A model generated the notes under the pieces. That model was given only the letters and a program-made list of their open reading frames with translations, did no database searches and was not told the DNA's origin. 64,000 nt of DNA from Geotalea sp. SG265 (GTDB lineage: Bacteria; Desulfobacterota; Desulfuromonadia; Geobacterales; Geobacteraceae). The position numbers were made by a program, and so were the translations under genes. The stretch spans positions 102,649-166,648 of the forward strand of contig NZ_JAKZFT010000008.1 of the NCBI RefSeq assembly GCF_022808985.1, written 5' to 3'. Positions 28,477-37,705 of the stretch are shown here, in pieces (position 1 is the stretch's first letter; the number at the start of each line of letters is the position of its first letter).

Positions 28477-29562
28477 TTAAGCAGCTTGATCCTCGGCTGC
28501 AGACTCGGCAAACAATTCGTCGAAGATTTCCTGGACGGTGGTGATCCGATCCGCTTTCCAGGCATTGGTGCCGCAGAAAATAAGCCCCGTTGCCACATCT
28601 CCCCGCTGAGCCCGGTCCAGGGCCTTAACGATACAGAAGCGCTCGCCGCTCTCCTTGTAGGAACATTTCTTCAGGCATCCGGTGGTGCAGGCCGAGCTTC
28701 TCATTTGATCATAGAGAACGATGTCGTCCTGGTTCTTGAGGATGGCGCGACCGGGAAGGCCGGCCGGGCTCATGATCAGACCAATATCCTCCTTCTTGCA
28801 ATCCAGATATGCCTGCTTGAAGGCATCATCCGCATCACACTCCACGGTCGGAACAAAGCGGCTGGCCATCTGCACCCCGTCAGCCCCCTGCTCCAGGGCG
28901 TTCATCAGGTCGGCGCGGTCCCAGATGCCGCCTGCGGCAATTATCGGTATATCAAGGTCATATTCGGTGCAGAAAAATTCCTTCACCCCTCGGACGGTTG
29001 CATACTGATCATAGTCGCCGGTGCCGATATTCTCCAGTTTCTCCCCCAGGTGCCCCCCCGCCGTATCGGGGTCTTCCACCACCACTGCGTCGGGAAGGCG
29101 GTTGTAGCTCTTCTCCCACTTCTTGGCAATCAGCTGTGCCGCCCGGACAGAGGAAACGATGGGAACCAGCGCCACATCAGGCGCATGGGCAGCCAAGCCC
29201 GGCAGGGTCATGGGAAGGCCGGCACCGCAGACAATGACCTTCGCCCCTCCCTCGATTGCAGCCCCTACCAGGTTCTCGTAATCGGAAAGAGCAACCATGA
29301 CGTTGACGCCGATCACCCCGTCAGGAGCGATTTCGTATGCCCTGTTCAGTTCAGCCTTAAATGCCGCCAGATCAGCATCGAAATAGTTGGACCCATCATA
29401 CAGGCCGCTGTTGAGAGCAATGCCCGGTGCAGCCACCAGCCCAACCCCGCCGCACTTGGCCACATGCCCTGCCAGCGAGCCGGCCGAAATACGGACCCCC
29501 ATTCCACCCTGAATCAGGGGATATTTGGCCTCGTATTTTCCGATTTTCAAGGGCTTGCACAT
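28477..29562 (-). CDS. Nitronate monooxygenase / 2-nitropropane dioxygenase-like flavoprotein
   Basis: FMN-binding TIM-barrel protein of 361 residues in the NPD/FabK family. Visible motifs are YPLIQGGMGVRIS near the N-terminus, GGHLGE, IPIIAAGGIWDRAD and GADGVQMASRFV (phosphate binding). A Cys cluster (CTTGCLKKC, then FCIV) follows, as in a subgroup in anaerobes. The start at 29562 is set by AAGGAG 7 bases upstream. The substrate is unknown: members oxidise nitronates or reduce enoyl-ACP. It is a single-gene unit with its own terminator. Confidence 0.85.
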   Translation of the reverse strand: MCKPLKIGKYEAKYPLIQGGMGVRISAGSLAGHVAKCGGVGLVAAPGIALNSGLYDGSNYFDADLAAFKAELNRAYEIAPDGVIGVNVMVALSDYENLVGAAIEGGAKVIVCGAGLPMTLPGLAAHAPDVALVPIVSSVRAAQLIAKKWEKSYNRLPDAVVVEDPDTAGGHLGEKLENIGTGDYDQYATVRGVKEFFCTEYDLDIPIIAAGGIWDRADLMNALEQGADGVQMASRFVPTVECDADDAFKQAYLDCKKEDIGLIMSPAGLPGRAILKNQDDIVLYDQMRSSACTTGCLKKCSYKESGERFCIVKALDRAQRGDVATGLIFCGTNAWKADRITTVQEIFDELFAESAAEDQAA

Positions 29563-29740
29563 GATCGTCTCCTTCGGTGCCAACGCGGCGTATACGCTAT
29601 CTTGCCCCTGAACCATAGCAGATTACGAATCTTTTTAATGTAATAGTATTGTAAAAGGGGAGACGGAAAGGGGCAGCAGGAACGCTTGACACAGGCTAAA
29701 TCCCCTTGCAAATGAAAGATGCCGATGTTAAACAGGATGC

Positions 29741-30703
29741 ATGAAATGGTATAAAAAAGTCTTTACGCCGCTCGCTGCCCTGATCGGTATCCAGCTGGTC
29801 TGGATCCTGCTGGTGGTCTTCTGGGTTTACTGGTTTCTTGGCCGGAACCGTGAATTTCGTGATCTGGCCCAGCGGTACAAGCCGGAGCTGATCGGCCACG
29901 GGCTCAACTGGGTCGTACTGGTTGAGGGACTGATCCTGCTGGTGGCGATTCTGGCGGGCGTCTATGTCATGTTTCTCTACTGGCGACGGCAGGCAAAGCT
30001 CTACCGGCAGCAGCGGAGCTTCATTTCCCAGCTTACCCACGAACTCAAATCGCCGCTGGCCTCCATACAGCTGCACCTGCAGACAATCAAGCTGCGCAAG
30101 CCCCCCCAGGAAAAGTTGGACATATTTCTCGACACCATGCTCTCGGACACGGGAAGGTTGAATAACCTCATCAGCAACCTTTTGATGGCGACCCGCATTG
30201 AGTATCGCCAGCTGGGAGTCGAGCAGAAGACGGTGGATTTTTCCGAGTTCGTAAAGGATTACATGGAGAAAAAACGGCCTGAACTGCCTGAGGGGGGCAG
30301 GCTGCATGTGGAGGTGGAGGAGGGACTGATGGCGCAGATCGACAGCGAAGGGATGGAGATGGCATTGCGCAACCTCTTCGAGAACGCCCTTCTCTATTCC
30401 CCGGTCTCACCGGACATCAGAGTTACCTTGCGAAAAAGCGGCAAGAACTGCCATCTCCAGTTTCAAGACCACGGCAAGGGCCTGGATAAAGGGGATCTGA
30501 AAAAAATCTTCGCCCTTTTCTACCGGGTGAGGACTCCGGGAGAGAATATTCGCGGCACAGGCTTGGGGCTCTATATAGTGAAATCGGTTGTAAACGCCCA
30601 CGGCGGAAAAATTGGCGTCTCCAGCGAAGGTCTGGGGAAAGGTTGCACCTTCCATATCACCCTGCCCCTTGCTGATCCCGAGAACAGGAGGAAGCCGGCA
30701 TGA
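29741..30703 (+). CDS. Sensor histidine kinase (OmpR-type partner)
   Basis: 320 residues. Two membrane helices (about 8-30 and 66-88) border a short periplasmic segment of about 35 residues, too short for a typical ligand-binding domain. HisKA has SQLTHELKSPLASIQLHL; HATPase_c has NLFENALLY, DHGKGLDKGD and GTGLGLYIVKS. There is no PAS or HAMP domain, suggesting sensing within the membrane. It overlaps the response-regulator gene by 4 bases (ATGA), so the two form a cognate pair. Confidence 0.9.
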   Translation: MKWYKKVFTPLAALIGIQLVWILLVVFWVYWFLGRNREFRDLAQRYKPELIGHGLNWVVLVEGLILLVAILAGVYVMFLYWRRQAKLYRQQRSFISQLTHELKSPLASIQLHLQTIKLRKPPQEKLDIFLDTMLSDTGRLNNLISNLLMATRIEYRQLGVEQKTVDFSEFVKDYMEKKRPELPEGGRLHVEVEEGLMAQIDSEGMEMALRNLFENALLYSPVSPDIRVTLRKSGKNCHLQFQDHGKGLDKGDLKKIFALFYRVRTPGENIRGTGLGLYIVKSVVNAHGGKIGVSSEGLGKGCTFHITLPLADPENRRKPA

Positions 30704-31404
30704 GCAACGACAAGGCCCATATCCTGCTGGTGGAGGACGAAATTCATCTGGCACGGGGCATCTGTTTCAATCTGGAGCTTGAAGAGTTCCGGGTAAGCCA
30801 TGTGGAGAGCGGCGAGGAAGCACTGGAACGGGTGAAGTTCGAGCGCTTCGACCTGATCATCCTGGACGTGATGCTGCCTGGAATAGACGGCTTTGCCGTC
30901 TGCAAGAAGATAAGGGAGTTGGATACACGGGTGCCGGTACTGATGCTGACAGCCCGTTCCGACGAACGGGATCGGATCGCCGGACTGGCCGGAGGCGCAG
31001 ATGATTATCTGACCAAGCCGTTCAACCTGGACGAATTTCTGCTACGGGTGAGGGGCATGCTGCGCCGCTCGGCCTGGTACCGACCCGAGCCGGTGGAGGA
31101 AGGCTACCGCTTCGGTGAAAACCAGGTCTACCTCCTCTCCTACCGGGCAAAGACTCCCCAGGGGGAGATCGATCTGACCGACCTGGAGGTGAAGATGCTG
31201 TCGCTGTTCTTTCAGAAAGAGGGAGAGGCGATACCGCGGAAAGTGCTGCTTGAGAGTGTTTGGGGTTACGCTTCCGATGCAGAAACCAGAACCCTGGACA
31301 ACTTCATAGTCCGGCTGCGAAAATACTTCGAGCCTGATCCCACGAAGCCCAGATATTTTCAGACCGTACGTGGTGTGGGGTACCGCTTTTCTCGCGGCGC
31401 GTGA
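30700..31404 (+). CDS. OmpR/PhoB-family response regulator
   Basis: 234 residues: receiver (about 5-118; VEDEIHLARG, phospho-Asp in IILDVMLPGIDG, LTARS, YLTKPF) and a winged-helix effector domain with the ending TVRGVGYRFSRGA. The start overlaps the kinase stop. The downstream region has five heptanucleotide repeats and a terminator. The target is not evident; the flanking genes are divergent or unrelated. Confidence 0.92.
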   Translation: MSNDKAHILLVEDEIHLARGICFNLELEEFRVSHVESGEEALERVKFERFDLIILDVMLPGIDGFAVCKKIRELDTRVPVLMLTARSDERDRIAGLAGGADDYLTKPFNLDEFLLRVRGMLRRSAWYRPEPVEEGYRFGENQVYLLSYRAKTPQGEIDLTDLEVKMLSLFFQKEGEAIPRKVLLESVWGYASDAETRTLDNFIVRLRKYFEPDPTKPRYFQTVRGVGYRFSRGA

Positions 31405-31412
31405 AAAGCGGG

Positions 31413-31447
31413 GTTCGAGGTTCGAAGTTCGACGTTCTACGTTCCCC
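31413..31447. repeat. Five tandem heptads (GTTCGAN type)
   Basis: GTTCGAG, GTTCGAA, GTTCGAC, GTTCTAC and GTTCCCC follow in tandem with a 7-base period, just after the response-regulator stop. Confidence 0.85.
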
Positions 31448-31464
31448 AAAAATCAGCTTAATAG

Positions 31465-31496
31465 AAAAGGCCGGAAGAAATCTCTCCCGGCCTTTT
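31465..31496. terminator. Bidirectional terminator between the response regulator and metK
   Basis: AAAAGGCCGG with CCGGCCTTTT and a 13-base loop; A and T runs on both sides let it work on both strands. Confidence 0.85.
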
Positions 31497-31533
31497 AAAC
31501 ACGTCACATATTACTAGTCACTCGTCACCGCCT

Positions 31534-32703
31534 TTAAAGCCCTGCTTTCTCCCTTATGATGGAGACCTTATCGGTCCTCTCCCAGGTGAATTCAGGCAAC
31601 TCACGGCCGAAGTGGCCATAAGCGGCGGTTTTTTTGTAGATGGGGCGGAGCAGGTCCAGTTGTTCGATGATAGCCCGGGGGCGCAGGTCAAAGACCTCCC
31701 GGACGATCTGGGCGATCCTGGCGGAAGGGATTTTACCGGTGCCGGAGGTATCCACCATGACGGAGACCGGCTCGGCAACACCGATGGCGTAGGCCACCTG
31801 CACTTCGCATTTCTCGGCAAGGCCGGCAGCAACCAGGTTCTTGGCAACATAGCGCCCCATGTAGGCGGCGGAACGGTCAACCTTGGAGGGGTCTTTGCCG
31901 GAGAAGGCACCGCCGCCATGGGCACCATGGCCGCCGTAGCTGTCGACGATTATCTTCCGCCCGGTCAGGCCGCAGTCACCCATGGGGCCACCGATGACGA
32001 AACGGCCGGTTGGGTTGATGAGAAAGCGGGTGGATGCATCCATCAGCTCGGTGGGAATGATCTTCTTGACGACCTCTTCTATGATCCCTTCCTTGATGGT
32101 CTCGTAGGAGACTTCGGGAGTATGCTGGGAGGAGATAACCACCGTATCCACGTGAACCGGCTTGTCATTCTCGTATTTGATGGAAACCTGGGATTTGGAG
32201 TCGGGACGGAGGAAATCGAGAACGCCGGATTTACGCACGTCGGCGAGTTTTTTCACCAGCTTGTGGGAGAGAAGAATCGACATGGGCATCAGTTCAGGGG
32301 TTTCGTTGCAGGCATAGCCGAACATGAGCCCCTGGTCGCCGGCCCCCTGGTCCTTGAAAAGTCCGGCTCCTTCGTCCACACCCTGGGCGATGTCGGGAGA
32401 CTGCTTATCGATGGAAGTAAGAACGGCGCAGGTTTCCCAATCGAAGCCCATGGCCGAATCGTTGTAGCCGATTTCCTTAATGGTCTCGCGGACAATTTTG
32501 GGATAGTCGACAATGGCATTGGTGGTGATCTCGCCGGCAATTACAGCCATACCGGTCGTGACTAGAGTTTCACAGGCAACCCGAGATCTGGGATCCTGGG
32601 CAAGAATAGCATCGAGAATGGCATCCGAAACCTGGTCGGCAACCTTGTCGGGATGCCCCTCGGAAACCGACTCGGAGGTAAAAATGTAATCCTTCATTTC
32701 CAT
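31534..32703 (-). CDS. metK: S-adenosylmethionine synthetase
   Basis: Makes SAM from methionine and ATP; cytosolic. 389 residues, normal length. Conserved blocks: [51 protein letters not shown], and [19 protein letters not shown]. The start at 32703 follows GAGGAGG. It has its own promoter and is convergent with the response regulator. It supplies the SAM whose product SAH is sensed and recycled by the sahR-ahcY operon elsewhere in the window. Confidence 0.97.
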   Translation of the reverse strand: MEMKDYIFTSESVSEGHPDKVADQVSDAILDAILAQDPRSRVACETLVTTGMAVIAGEITTNAIVDYPKIVRETIKEIGYNDSAMGFDWETCAVLTSIDKQSPDIAQGVDEGAGLFKDQGAGDQGLMFGYACNETPELMPMSILLSHKLVKKLADVRKSGVLDFLRPDSKSQVSIKYENDKPVHVDTVVISSQHTPEVSYETIKEGIIEEVVKKIIPTELMDASTRFLINPTGRFVIGGPMGDCGLTGRKIIVDSYGGHGAHGGGAFSGKDPSKVDRSAAYMGRYVAKNLVAAGLAEKCEVQVAYAIGVAEPVSVMVDTSGTGKIPSARIAQIVREVFDLRPRAIIEQLDLLRPIYKKTAAYGHFGRELPEFTWERTDKVSIIREKAGL

Positions 32704-32761
32704 CGTGCAAATCCTCCTCAACGATATTTATAAAATAGAAAAAGTCAGAAAAAGACTTTGA

Positions 32762-32790
32762 ATTTTATAGCCACCAAAATTGTTTGTCAA
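32762..32790 (-). promoter_or_regulatory. metK promoter
   Basis: -35 TTGACA (32785-32790) and an AT-rich TATAAAAT box (32762-32769) with a 15-17-base spacer, depending on register, on the minus strand, about 60 bases upstream of metK. No SAM or SAH riboswitch fold was recognised in the leader. Confidence 0.6.
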
Positions 32791-32814
32791 TCTTTAATAA
32801 AACAACCAGAATCC

Positions 32815-34113
32815 TCAAACCCCAAGACCACGCAGAAAAGCATCGACCCTCTCCACATCGGCCATGGAATGGAATTCCCGGTATCCATCGGCAGTATCGG
32901 CATCCAGACCGCGATAGAACCGAGGACGCTTATGTTTCAGGCCATTGAGGAGCTTATTGGCCGCGTAATCCTCCGTCGAAAAGTTTTCCGCGCGGCTCTT
33001 AAGATCGAGGAGGACGCTGTAGCCCAGCTGGAAGAGCCGCTTCAGGTATTCGCCCGTTAAAACCTCAGCGGCTTTTTTCACATCATCACCGCAGATGGTC
33101 TCAAGGGCGATATTAAGGTAGCCATACACGCGGTTGGCGATGATGCGCATGGACTCCGTATCGGCAAGGGCTGTCCCGTCTGCCACCAGCGCGCTGTTGA
33201 TCAGGTAGTTAAGCTCCAAATAAATATCATCGGCATCAATAAGCGCAAGTGCCCGCTGCAGAAGAGCGTTTTCGGAACCGACCGCCACCGGCAGAGCGGC
33301 AACGGAACTGGTTGAAAGATGGCTTTTGTCACCGTCCAGGGTAAAGGAAGAAGGCTTCACCCGGGCATATATGGAAAGTGCTTCGTCAAGGGGAGGAAAA
33401 CCCAGATCGGCTAGGCGGCCCGAGCGGAAGCGATAGCAGGTATCCTCAAGCTCCAGATCCACGTCGCTCTTCACCCCCTCCATGAGCGCCACATAGAGCT
33501 GATTGTCGATGCGGCGGATGCTCTCGATCAGCCTGCCGACCAGCTGGCTGTGTTTAGGATTTTTGAAGCTTATCATAAAGGTGTCGTCGAAGGTATGATC
33601 CCAGTCGGCAAGGCGTTCTTCGTCGTTGGACAGGTCGCCGATCCCGCCGCCGACGATCACCTCGCGGTTGAGGAAAAGCTGCAGCAGCTCGAAATCCAGG
33701 CTTGGCAGCAGTTCCCTGAGCTTTTCATCGCCCCCCTCCAACAGATAACCGAACCACTCCACTGCCTTATCTTGAGAAAAGGACCACTTTGACCACAGCT
33801 CCATATCCAGCAGGAACAGGGTCTGTTCAGGAGAGGCAAGCTGGACTAACTCCAGGGCGTCCGTCTCTCCCACATCCTTCACCATCCAGAAAAATTCCTG
33901 GGACTCCATCCCTCTGACCAGGCGCTCTCCATCGGCATCCCCGAGAATGAGATCCATCCGCTCCTTAGCGCCAAGCCTTTTCAAATGGCGAGCCTTCTCT
34001 TCGAATGTAAGACCGGCGAAGGGAAGGGAAGATGCGCGCCCCCCCTTTACCAGTTTCAGTATTGCAGTGTCATCGTTTTTTTTTGGCAATTCCAACTCCT
34101 CTTCACTCTTCAC
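32815..34113 (-). CDS. Uncharacterised conserved protein (DUF6178-like)
   Basis: 432 residues, mostly alpha-helical, soluble. I recognise it as the DUF6178 type from Geobacter relatives; function unknown. Visible features are LGAKERMDLILGDADGERLVR near the N-terminus, FFWMVKDVG, HTFDDTFMISF and a C-terminal HKRPRFYRGLD. The GTG at 34113 lies inside a heptanucleotide repeat array; a TTG at 34089 with GAGGAG upstream is an alternative start. The preceding YkgJ-like gene reads into the same repeat, so repeat number may affect coupling. Confidence 0.6.
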   Translation of the reverse strand: MKSEEELELPKKNDDTAILKLVKGGRASSLPFAGLTFEEKARHLKRLGAKERMDLILGDADGERLVRGMESQEFFWMVKDVGETDALELVQLASPEQTLFLLDMELWSKWSFSQDKAVEWFGYLLEGGDEKLRELLPSLDFELLQLFLNREVIVGGGIGDLSNDEERLADWDHTFDDTFMISFKNPKHSQLVGRLIESIRRIDNQLYVALMEGVKSDVDLELEDTCYRFRSGRLADLGFPPLDEALSIYARVKPSSFTLDGDKSHLSTSSVAALPVAVGSENALLQRALALIDADDIYLELNYLINSALVADGTALADTESMRIIANRVYGYLNIALETICGDDVKKAAEVLTGEYLKRLFQLGYSVLLDLKSRAENFSTEDYAANKLLNGLKHKRPRFYRGLDADTADGYREFHSMADVERVDAFLRGLGV

Positions 34114-34142
34114 TCTTCACTCTTCACTCTTCACTCTTCACT
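34101..34142. repeat. Six perfect CTTCACT heptads between two genes
   Basis: CTTCACT is repeated six times without interruption, plus flanking partial copies (CTCCT, CTTCTC). The array covers the 3' end of the Cys-cluster gene and the probable start of the DUF6178 gene. A change in copy number would change the distance or frame between them. Confidence 0.9.
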
Positions 34143-34429
34143 CTTCTCTGCCTTTTAAGCCCCAGCGCCTTGCGATAGCCGCAGTCGTCATGAAGCCAGT
34201 TCAGCTCCCTGACCAGCTCCTCGGTCAACTGGATGCACTCCGGGCAGATTTCAAATCGCCGCTCGTAAATCTTGCACTCCCGGGTAACCACATCCAGATA
34301 GCGGCATGGGGTGGAGGTGAAAAAGATGGTTCCCGCCTCATCCTCGATCTTTTCGAAACAGCACAGGCCGCACTGTTCACAGAGGGACTCCCATTCTTCA
34401 CGGTTCTTTGCCTGGCTTTCCTTTGTCAT
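34124..34429 (-). CDS. YkgJ/YcgN-family Cys-cluster protein
   Basis: 101 residues with CEQCGLCCF near the N-terminus, then TPCRYLD, CKIYERRFEICPEC and a late DDCGYR. This matches the small zinc/iron-chelating Cys cluster family (YkgJ, UPF0260-like). It is soluble and its substrate is unknown. The last residues (RVKSEE) are encoded by the heptad array, so the C-terminus would vary with repeat number. It lies 9 bases after the GspB-like gene. Confidence 0.8.
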   Translation of the reverse strand: MTKESQAKNREEWESLCEQCGLCCFEKIEDEAGTIFFTSTPCRYLDVVTRECKIYERRFEICPECIQLTEELVRELNWLHDDCGYRKALGLKRQRRVKSEE

Positions 34430-34438
34430 CTGAACCTT

Positions 34439-35125
34439 TCACCGGTATTGGTTGATCTTGCCCAGCAAAATCTCGAATGTCCGCCCCCCATGGGAAAGGC
34501 GGACCCTGTCAGGAAGAATTTCCACCACCTTCGCCCCATCCACCGTCGCCCCCTGGGTGACGGCAATGCCGTTGACCACAGCTAGACGGGATGAGCTCTC
34601 CTTCTGCCAGGCGATTCCGCTGACCTTGAAGCCGACGTGATCCTCCCCGATGGAAACAGCCCCAGTCGTCGTCCGAAGAAAGGGCTGCATGCCGCTTTTA
34701 ACGGCCACTGCCGGGACAGCAACTGCAGATCCGGTCAGAGATGGAGCTGCTTTTGCGGCAGCCGGCGTCGATTGCTGAACGGGCTTGGCCTGCCCGTTCA
34801 GTCCCTGGGCCGAAACCGCAACAGCCTGGGCCGGCTGAACCTGAACTGCAGGTGATGACACGCCGGTCTTGATTGTGCTTTCAGCAGGATTGCCGGCAGG
34901 CCGCGGGGCGGTTCCCTGCTTGCCGACGGAGAAACCTCCCATTGCGGCATAAGTCGTCAGTACCGCCAGTACGGCAACGGCTGCCAGTGCTGCGAGGATC
35001 TTCCAGCGCGATTTCTGTTGCCGGCTGCGATACTTTCCCGCTACATCGCCGGCCAGGGGCGCCGTCGTGCGTTGAGCCGCCTTCTCCTCCTCGACTTTTT
35101 TCAGGGCCTTCAGAATAGAACTCAT
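34439..35125 (-). CDS. GspB/ExeB-like general secretion protein
   Basis: 228 residues: MSSILKALKKVEEEK at the N-terminus, then one membrane helix (about 41-63, ILAALAAVAVLAVLTTYAAM), a long Ala/Pro/Val-rich periplasmic linker, and the C-terminal domain with GFKVSGIAWQKESSSRLAVVNG and a conserved ending. This is the GspB pattern. GspB pairs with GspA, the ATPase encoded by the next gene upstream on the same strand, to assemble the type II secretin in some bacteria. No other Gsp genes are in the window. Confidence 0.8.
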   Translation of the reverse strand: MSSILKALKKVEEEKAAQRTTAPLAGDVAGKYRSRQQKSRWKILAALAAVAVLAVLTTYAAMGGFSVGKQGTAPRPAGNPAESTIKTGVSSPAVQVQPAQAVAVSAQGLNGQAKPVQQSTPAAAKAAPSLTGSAVAVPAVAVKSGMQPFLRTTTGAVSIGEDHVGFKVSGIAWQKESSSRLAVVNGIAVTQGATVDGAKVVEILPDRVRLSHGGRTFEILLGKINQYR

Positions 35126-35152
35126 AACTGGTCCCCCATCACCCTACAGTAA

Positions 35153-36001
35153 TCAGGCAAATCCAAACCTGCACCACAAGCGCCTCCACAACCCTTTTCT
35201 GCTTGTATCCAGTTCGGCAATGGCAGTCCCGGCCATCCGGCCGGTGATCTCTCGGCTTCCATCTCCAAAACCCACGAGCAGGGCCCTGTCGCAAACTATG
35301 TTTATAAGCCGCGGAATGCCCCGGGAATAGCGGAAAACCCGTTTCATTGCCTGGTTCGAAAAGATAACCCCACCGCTGGCCAGCTCCAGGCGATGCTCCG
35401 CATAGCCAAAGGTGTCATCGAAATCCATGGGAAGCAGATGATAACGGACAAGGATGCGCTGCTTCAGTTGCCGCAGCTCAGTCCGCCCCAGCAGTTTGTC
35501 AAGCTCCGGCTGCCCGGCGAGAACGATCTGGATCAGTTTCTCCGTCTCGGTCTCCAGGTTTGAAATCAACCGAATCTGTTCCAGCACCTCCGGGGCAAGG
35601 TTCTGTGCCTCGTCAATAACCAGGATGACTATGCGTCCCGCCTCCCGCTGTTCCAGAAGGAAAGCATTCAGCACCTCCAAAAGCTGCGCCCGGGTCAGGC
35701 CATCATGGGATATGGCGAAGTCGCGATTGATGGTGCGGAGCAACTCTTCGGACGACAGGCAGGGATTGAAGATGAGGGCAGTTCGATAGCCGTCCTCGTC
35801 CAGCCGGTTGAGGAAGGTTCGTAGAACCGTCGTCTTGCCGGTCCCCACCTCGCCGGTCAGCTGGATGAAACCGCAACGGCTGTTTACGCCGTACAGAAGA
35901 TGGGCAAAGGCTTCCTGGTGGTTTTTGCTGAGGAAAATAAAGCGGGGATTGGGCGTTATGGAAAAAGGTTTCTCTCTGAAGCCGTAATATTCCAGATACA
36001 T
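35153..36001 (-). CDS. GspA/ExeA-like AAA ATPase
   Basis: 282 residues beginning MYLEYYGFREKPFSITPNP, the start typical of ExeA. Walker A is GEVGTGKTTVL (about 50-60); Walker B is VILVIDEAQNL; SRGIPRLINIVCDRALL is the conserved C-terminal motif. It has no transmembrane segment or peptidoglycan-binding domain, so it is shorter than Aeromonas ExeA. It precedes the GspB-like gene by 27 bases, and the two likely act together in secretin assembly or in an allied pilus system. Confidence 0.88.
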   Translation of the reverse strand: MYLEYYGFREKPFSITPNPRFIFLSKNHQEAFAHLLYGVNSRCGFIQLTGEVGTGKTTVLRTFLNRLDEDGYRTALIFNPCLSSEELLRTINRDFAISHDGLTRAQLLEVLNAFLLEQREAGRIVILVIDEAQNLAPEVLEQIRLISNLETETEKLIQIVLAGQPELDKLLGRTELRQLKQRILVRYHLLPMDFDDTFGYAEHRLELASGGVIFSNQAMKRVFRYSRGIPRLINIVCDRALLVGFGDGSREITGRMAGTAIAELDTSRKGLWRRLWCRFGFA

Positions 36002-36087
36002 GTCTTACCTGCCCCCGGCACGGTTTTCAGCCAAGCGCATACCATACCATGACCGTGAGTTCACCGCAACCGCTACGTGATTAGAAT

Positions 36088-37083
36088 TTAATGGGCAGTC
36101 TTTCCTTCTGCACAGGGAATGCAGAGGCGCTCCCCAGCCACTTCCCTCAGACGGGTTTCCATCACTTCCTCGCCACACCAGGCGCATAAAACAGAAGGGC
36201 GGCTTTGCGCTCGTTCCGGCTCAGCAATGGTCACCTCGGTAATGGACAGAATCAGCTCAGTTGGAGCACCGAGAATGAACGCTGTCCGGGCGGCGCGATC
36301 ACCGGACAGCTCTGCCGGAATGCCCTCGCCACGGTACACGACCCGCACGCCCCTGCCGTCAGCACGGTTGAACAAGGTATAGACCTGCTTTCCGTAGTCG
36401 CGGAAGACAAGGTTCCCCTTGCCGAAGGTGCAGCCGCTTATGCACTGCAAGGCATCGACACCGCAGGCATCATTTTCCACTATGGCGACGATTTCCTCAT
36501 CCCCGGCCCGCATCGCCTTGAGGGCTTCCATGGCTGCAGCAGCCATACGGTAGCCGATGGCAAGCCCCGGGCAGTCATGGCCGTGGAATCTGACGATATC
36601 CTCATACTTCATACACCCTCCCCTGTCGGCACTGTCGCTTCCCGGCTCCCACTCGCGGACCTCAAAGCCGCCGCTGCCATCCATGCGCACGTACCAAAGC
36701 TCGTCAAATCCCTCGTCAAGACTCGGCAGTTCCAGGCGGCCGGCAATGCCCCTCACCCCGCCATCGGGAATTCGCTCCCTGCCCTGCCGCTGGCGGTTAA
36801 GCTTGAGAGCCTCCTCCAGCCGAGAGGAAAAATAATAGCCGATAATGCGAAAACCGGCGGCCCTGGCAGGCTCCATGAAGCGGCGACGCACCTCCCTCGT
36901 GGCATTGGTGTCATCCACCACGAAGGATTGTCGAGCGTCTATACATGCCTGCAGCAGGAGCCTTTCCCGATGCCGGGTCCGCAGCATATCAAGGCTGATG
37001 CGCACATGGCTTTCGAAAAAATTAAGGCGGCAGAAGGTGCTCTTGCCTGCGGCCGGAATTCCTATTAGCATGATTCCCGTCAT
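36088..37083 (-). CDS. Fusion of a P-loop kinase and an FmdE-type domain
   Basis: 331 residues. The N-terminal 150 are a P-loop kinase of the zeta/predicted-kinase group (GIPAAGKSTFCRL, Walker A about 8-16; FVVDDTNAT, about 54-62; GYYFSS). From residue 158 on, the FmdE domain begins, MKYEDIVRFHGHDCPGLAIGYR (Cys and His ligands), with DACGVDALQCISGCTFGKGNL and a C-terminal zinc ribbon (CAWCGEE, CIPCAEG). An internal ATG at 36612 has GGGAGGG 4 bases upstream, so a free FmdE protein may also be made. FmdE is the tungsten/molybdenum formylmethanofuran dehydrogenase partner in methanogens; its role in bacteria without that enzyme is unknown. Confidence 0.82.
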   Translation of the reverse strand: MTGIMLIGIPAAGKSTFCRLNFFESHVRISLDMLRTRHRERLLLQACIDARQSFVVDDTNATREVRRRFMEPARAAGFRIIGYYFSSRLEEALKLNRQRQGRERIPDGGVRGIAGRLELPSLDEGFDELWYVRMDGSGGFEVREWEPGSDSADRGGCMKYEDIVRFHGHDCPGLAIGYRMAAAAMEALKAMRAGDEEIVAIVENDACGVDALQCISGCTFGKGNLVFRDYGKQVYTLFNRADGRGVRVVYRGEGIPAELSGDRAARTAFILGAPTELILSITEVTIAEPERAQSRPSVLCAWCGEEVMETRLREVAGERLCIPCAEGKTAH

Positions 37084-37156
37084 ATGAGAGGGTCATACCA
37101 CACTATGGCTGAAGTCAGGATGATACTGATCGGCCACGGCCAGAGCAAACCGCATA

Positions 37157-37684
37157 TCATGGCTGTTTCTTGCCTTGTTGCAAGCCGGTGGCAATGAAAA
37201 GACGGTGCACTCCGTACATGATCAGGATGGCTGTCATGATGAAGATGGCATCGACAAGGGTAGACAGCAAGCCAAGCGAGACAATCATCGTCGTCGCACA
37301 GGCGGGTGCATGCTGCATACGTCCTGTCACCATCAGGACCGTAGTCAGTACTACCGAGACAATGCCGCTGGCAGCAAGGCGCAGCAGAGAGAGCGATAGT
37401 GCATCGGGAAAATGGCTGGCTGTAAAACCATGGGCAAGAGCATTAAAGGAAAGAAAGCCACAGATAGCGCCGATCAGGTGCCCCCCCAGCACGTGCCTGG
37501 CCGTGATCTCCCCCTGCCGGTCCATGACCAGGGCAAAGGCCGACGGGCCAAGACTAGGAAAGATAAATGGCCTGCCGGTAATCCAGGCAATCAGGGCAGG
37601 GACTGACAGCAGACAGCCCACTTTTACCCCTTCCCCAATAGCTGTCAGTGGCGATTTCGGTTTACCTCGAACCGTAGTGGCCAT
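37157..37684 (-). CDS. HPP-family integral membrane protein
   Basis: 175 residues with four hydrophobic segments and the HPP-family core FIFPSLGPSAFALVMDRQGEI followed by ARHVLGGHLIGAICGF and QHAPACATTMIVSLG. In other organisms HPP proteins have been linked to nitrite transport; no substrate can be given here. A promoter with a perfect palindrome lies just upstream. Confidence 0.88.
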   Translation of the reverse strand: MATTVRGKPKSPLTAIGEGVKVGCLLSVPALIAWITGRPFIFPSLGPSAFALVMDRQGEITARHVLGGHLIGAICGFLSFNALAHGFTASHFPDALSLSLLRLAASGIVSVVLTTVLMVTGRMQHAPACATTMIVSLGLLSTLVDAIFIMTAILIMYGVHRLFIATGLQQGKKQP

Positions 37685-37705
37685 GGAACGGTGCTCTCAA
37701 GACGT

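Noticed and set aside
32704..32814. SahR operator or SAM riboswitch at metK
   Set aside because: There is a usual promoter but no ATCAA-N6-TTGAT site and no riboswitch fold.
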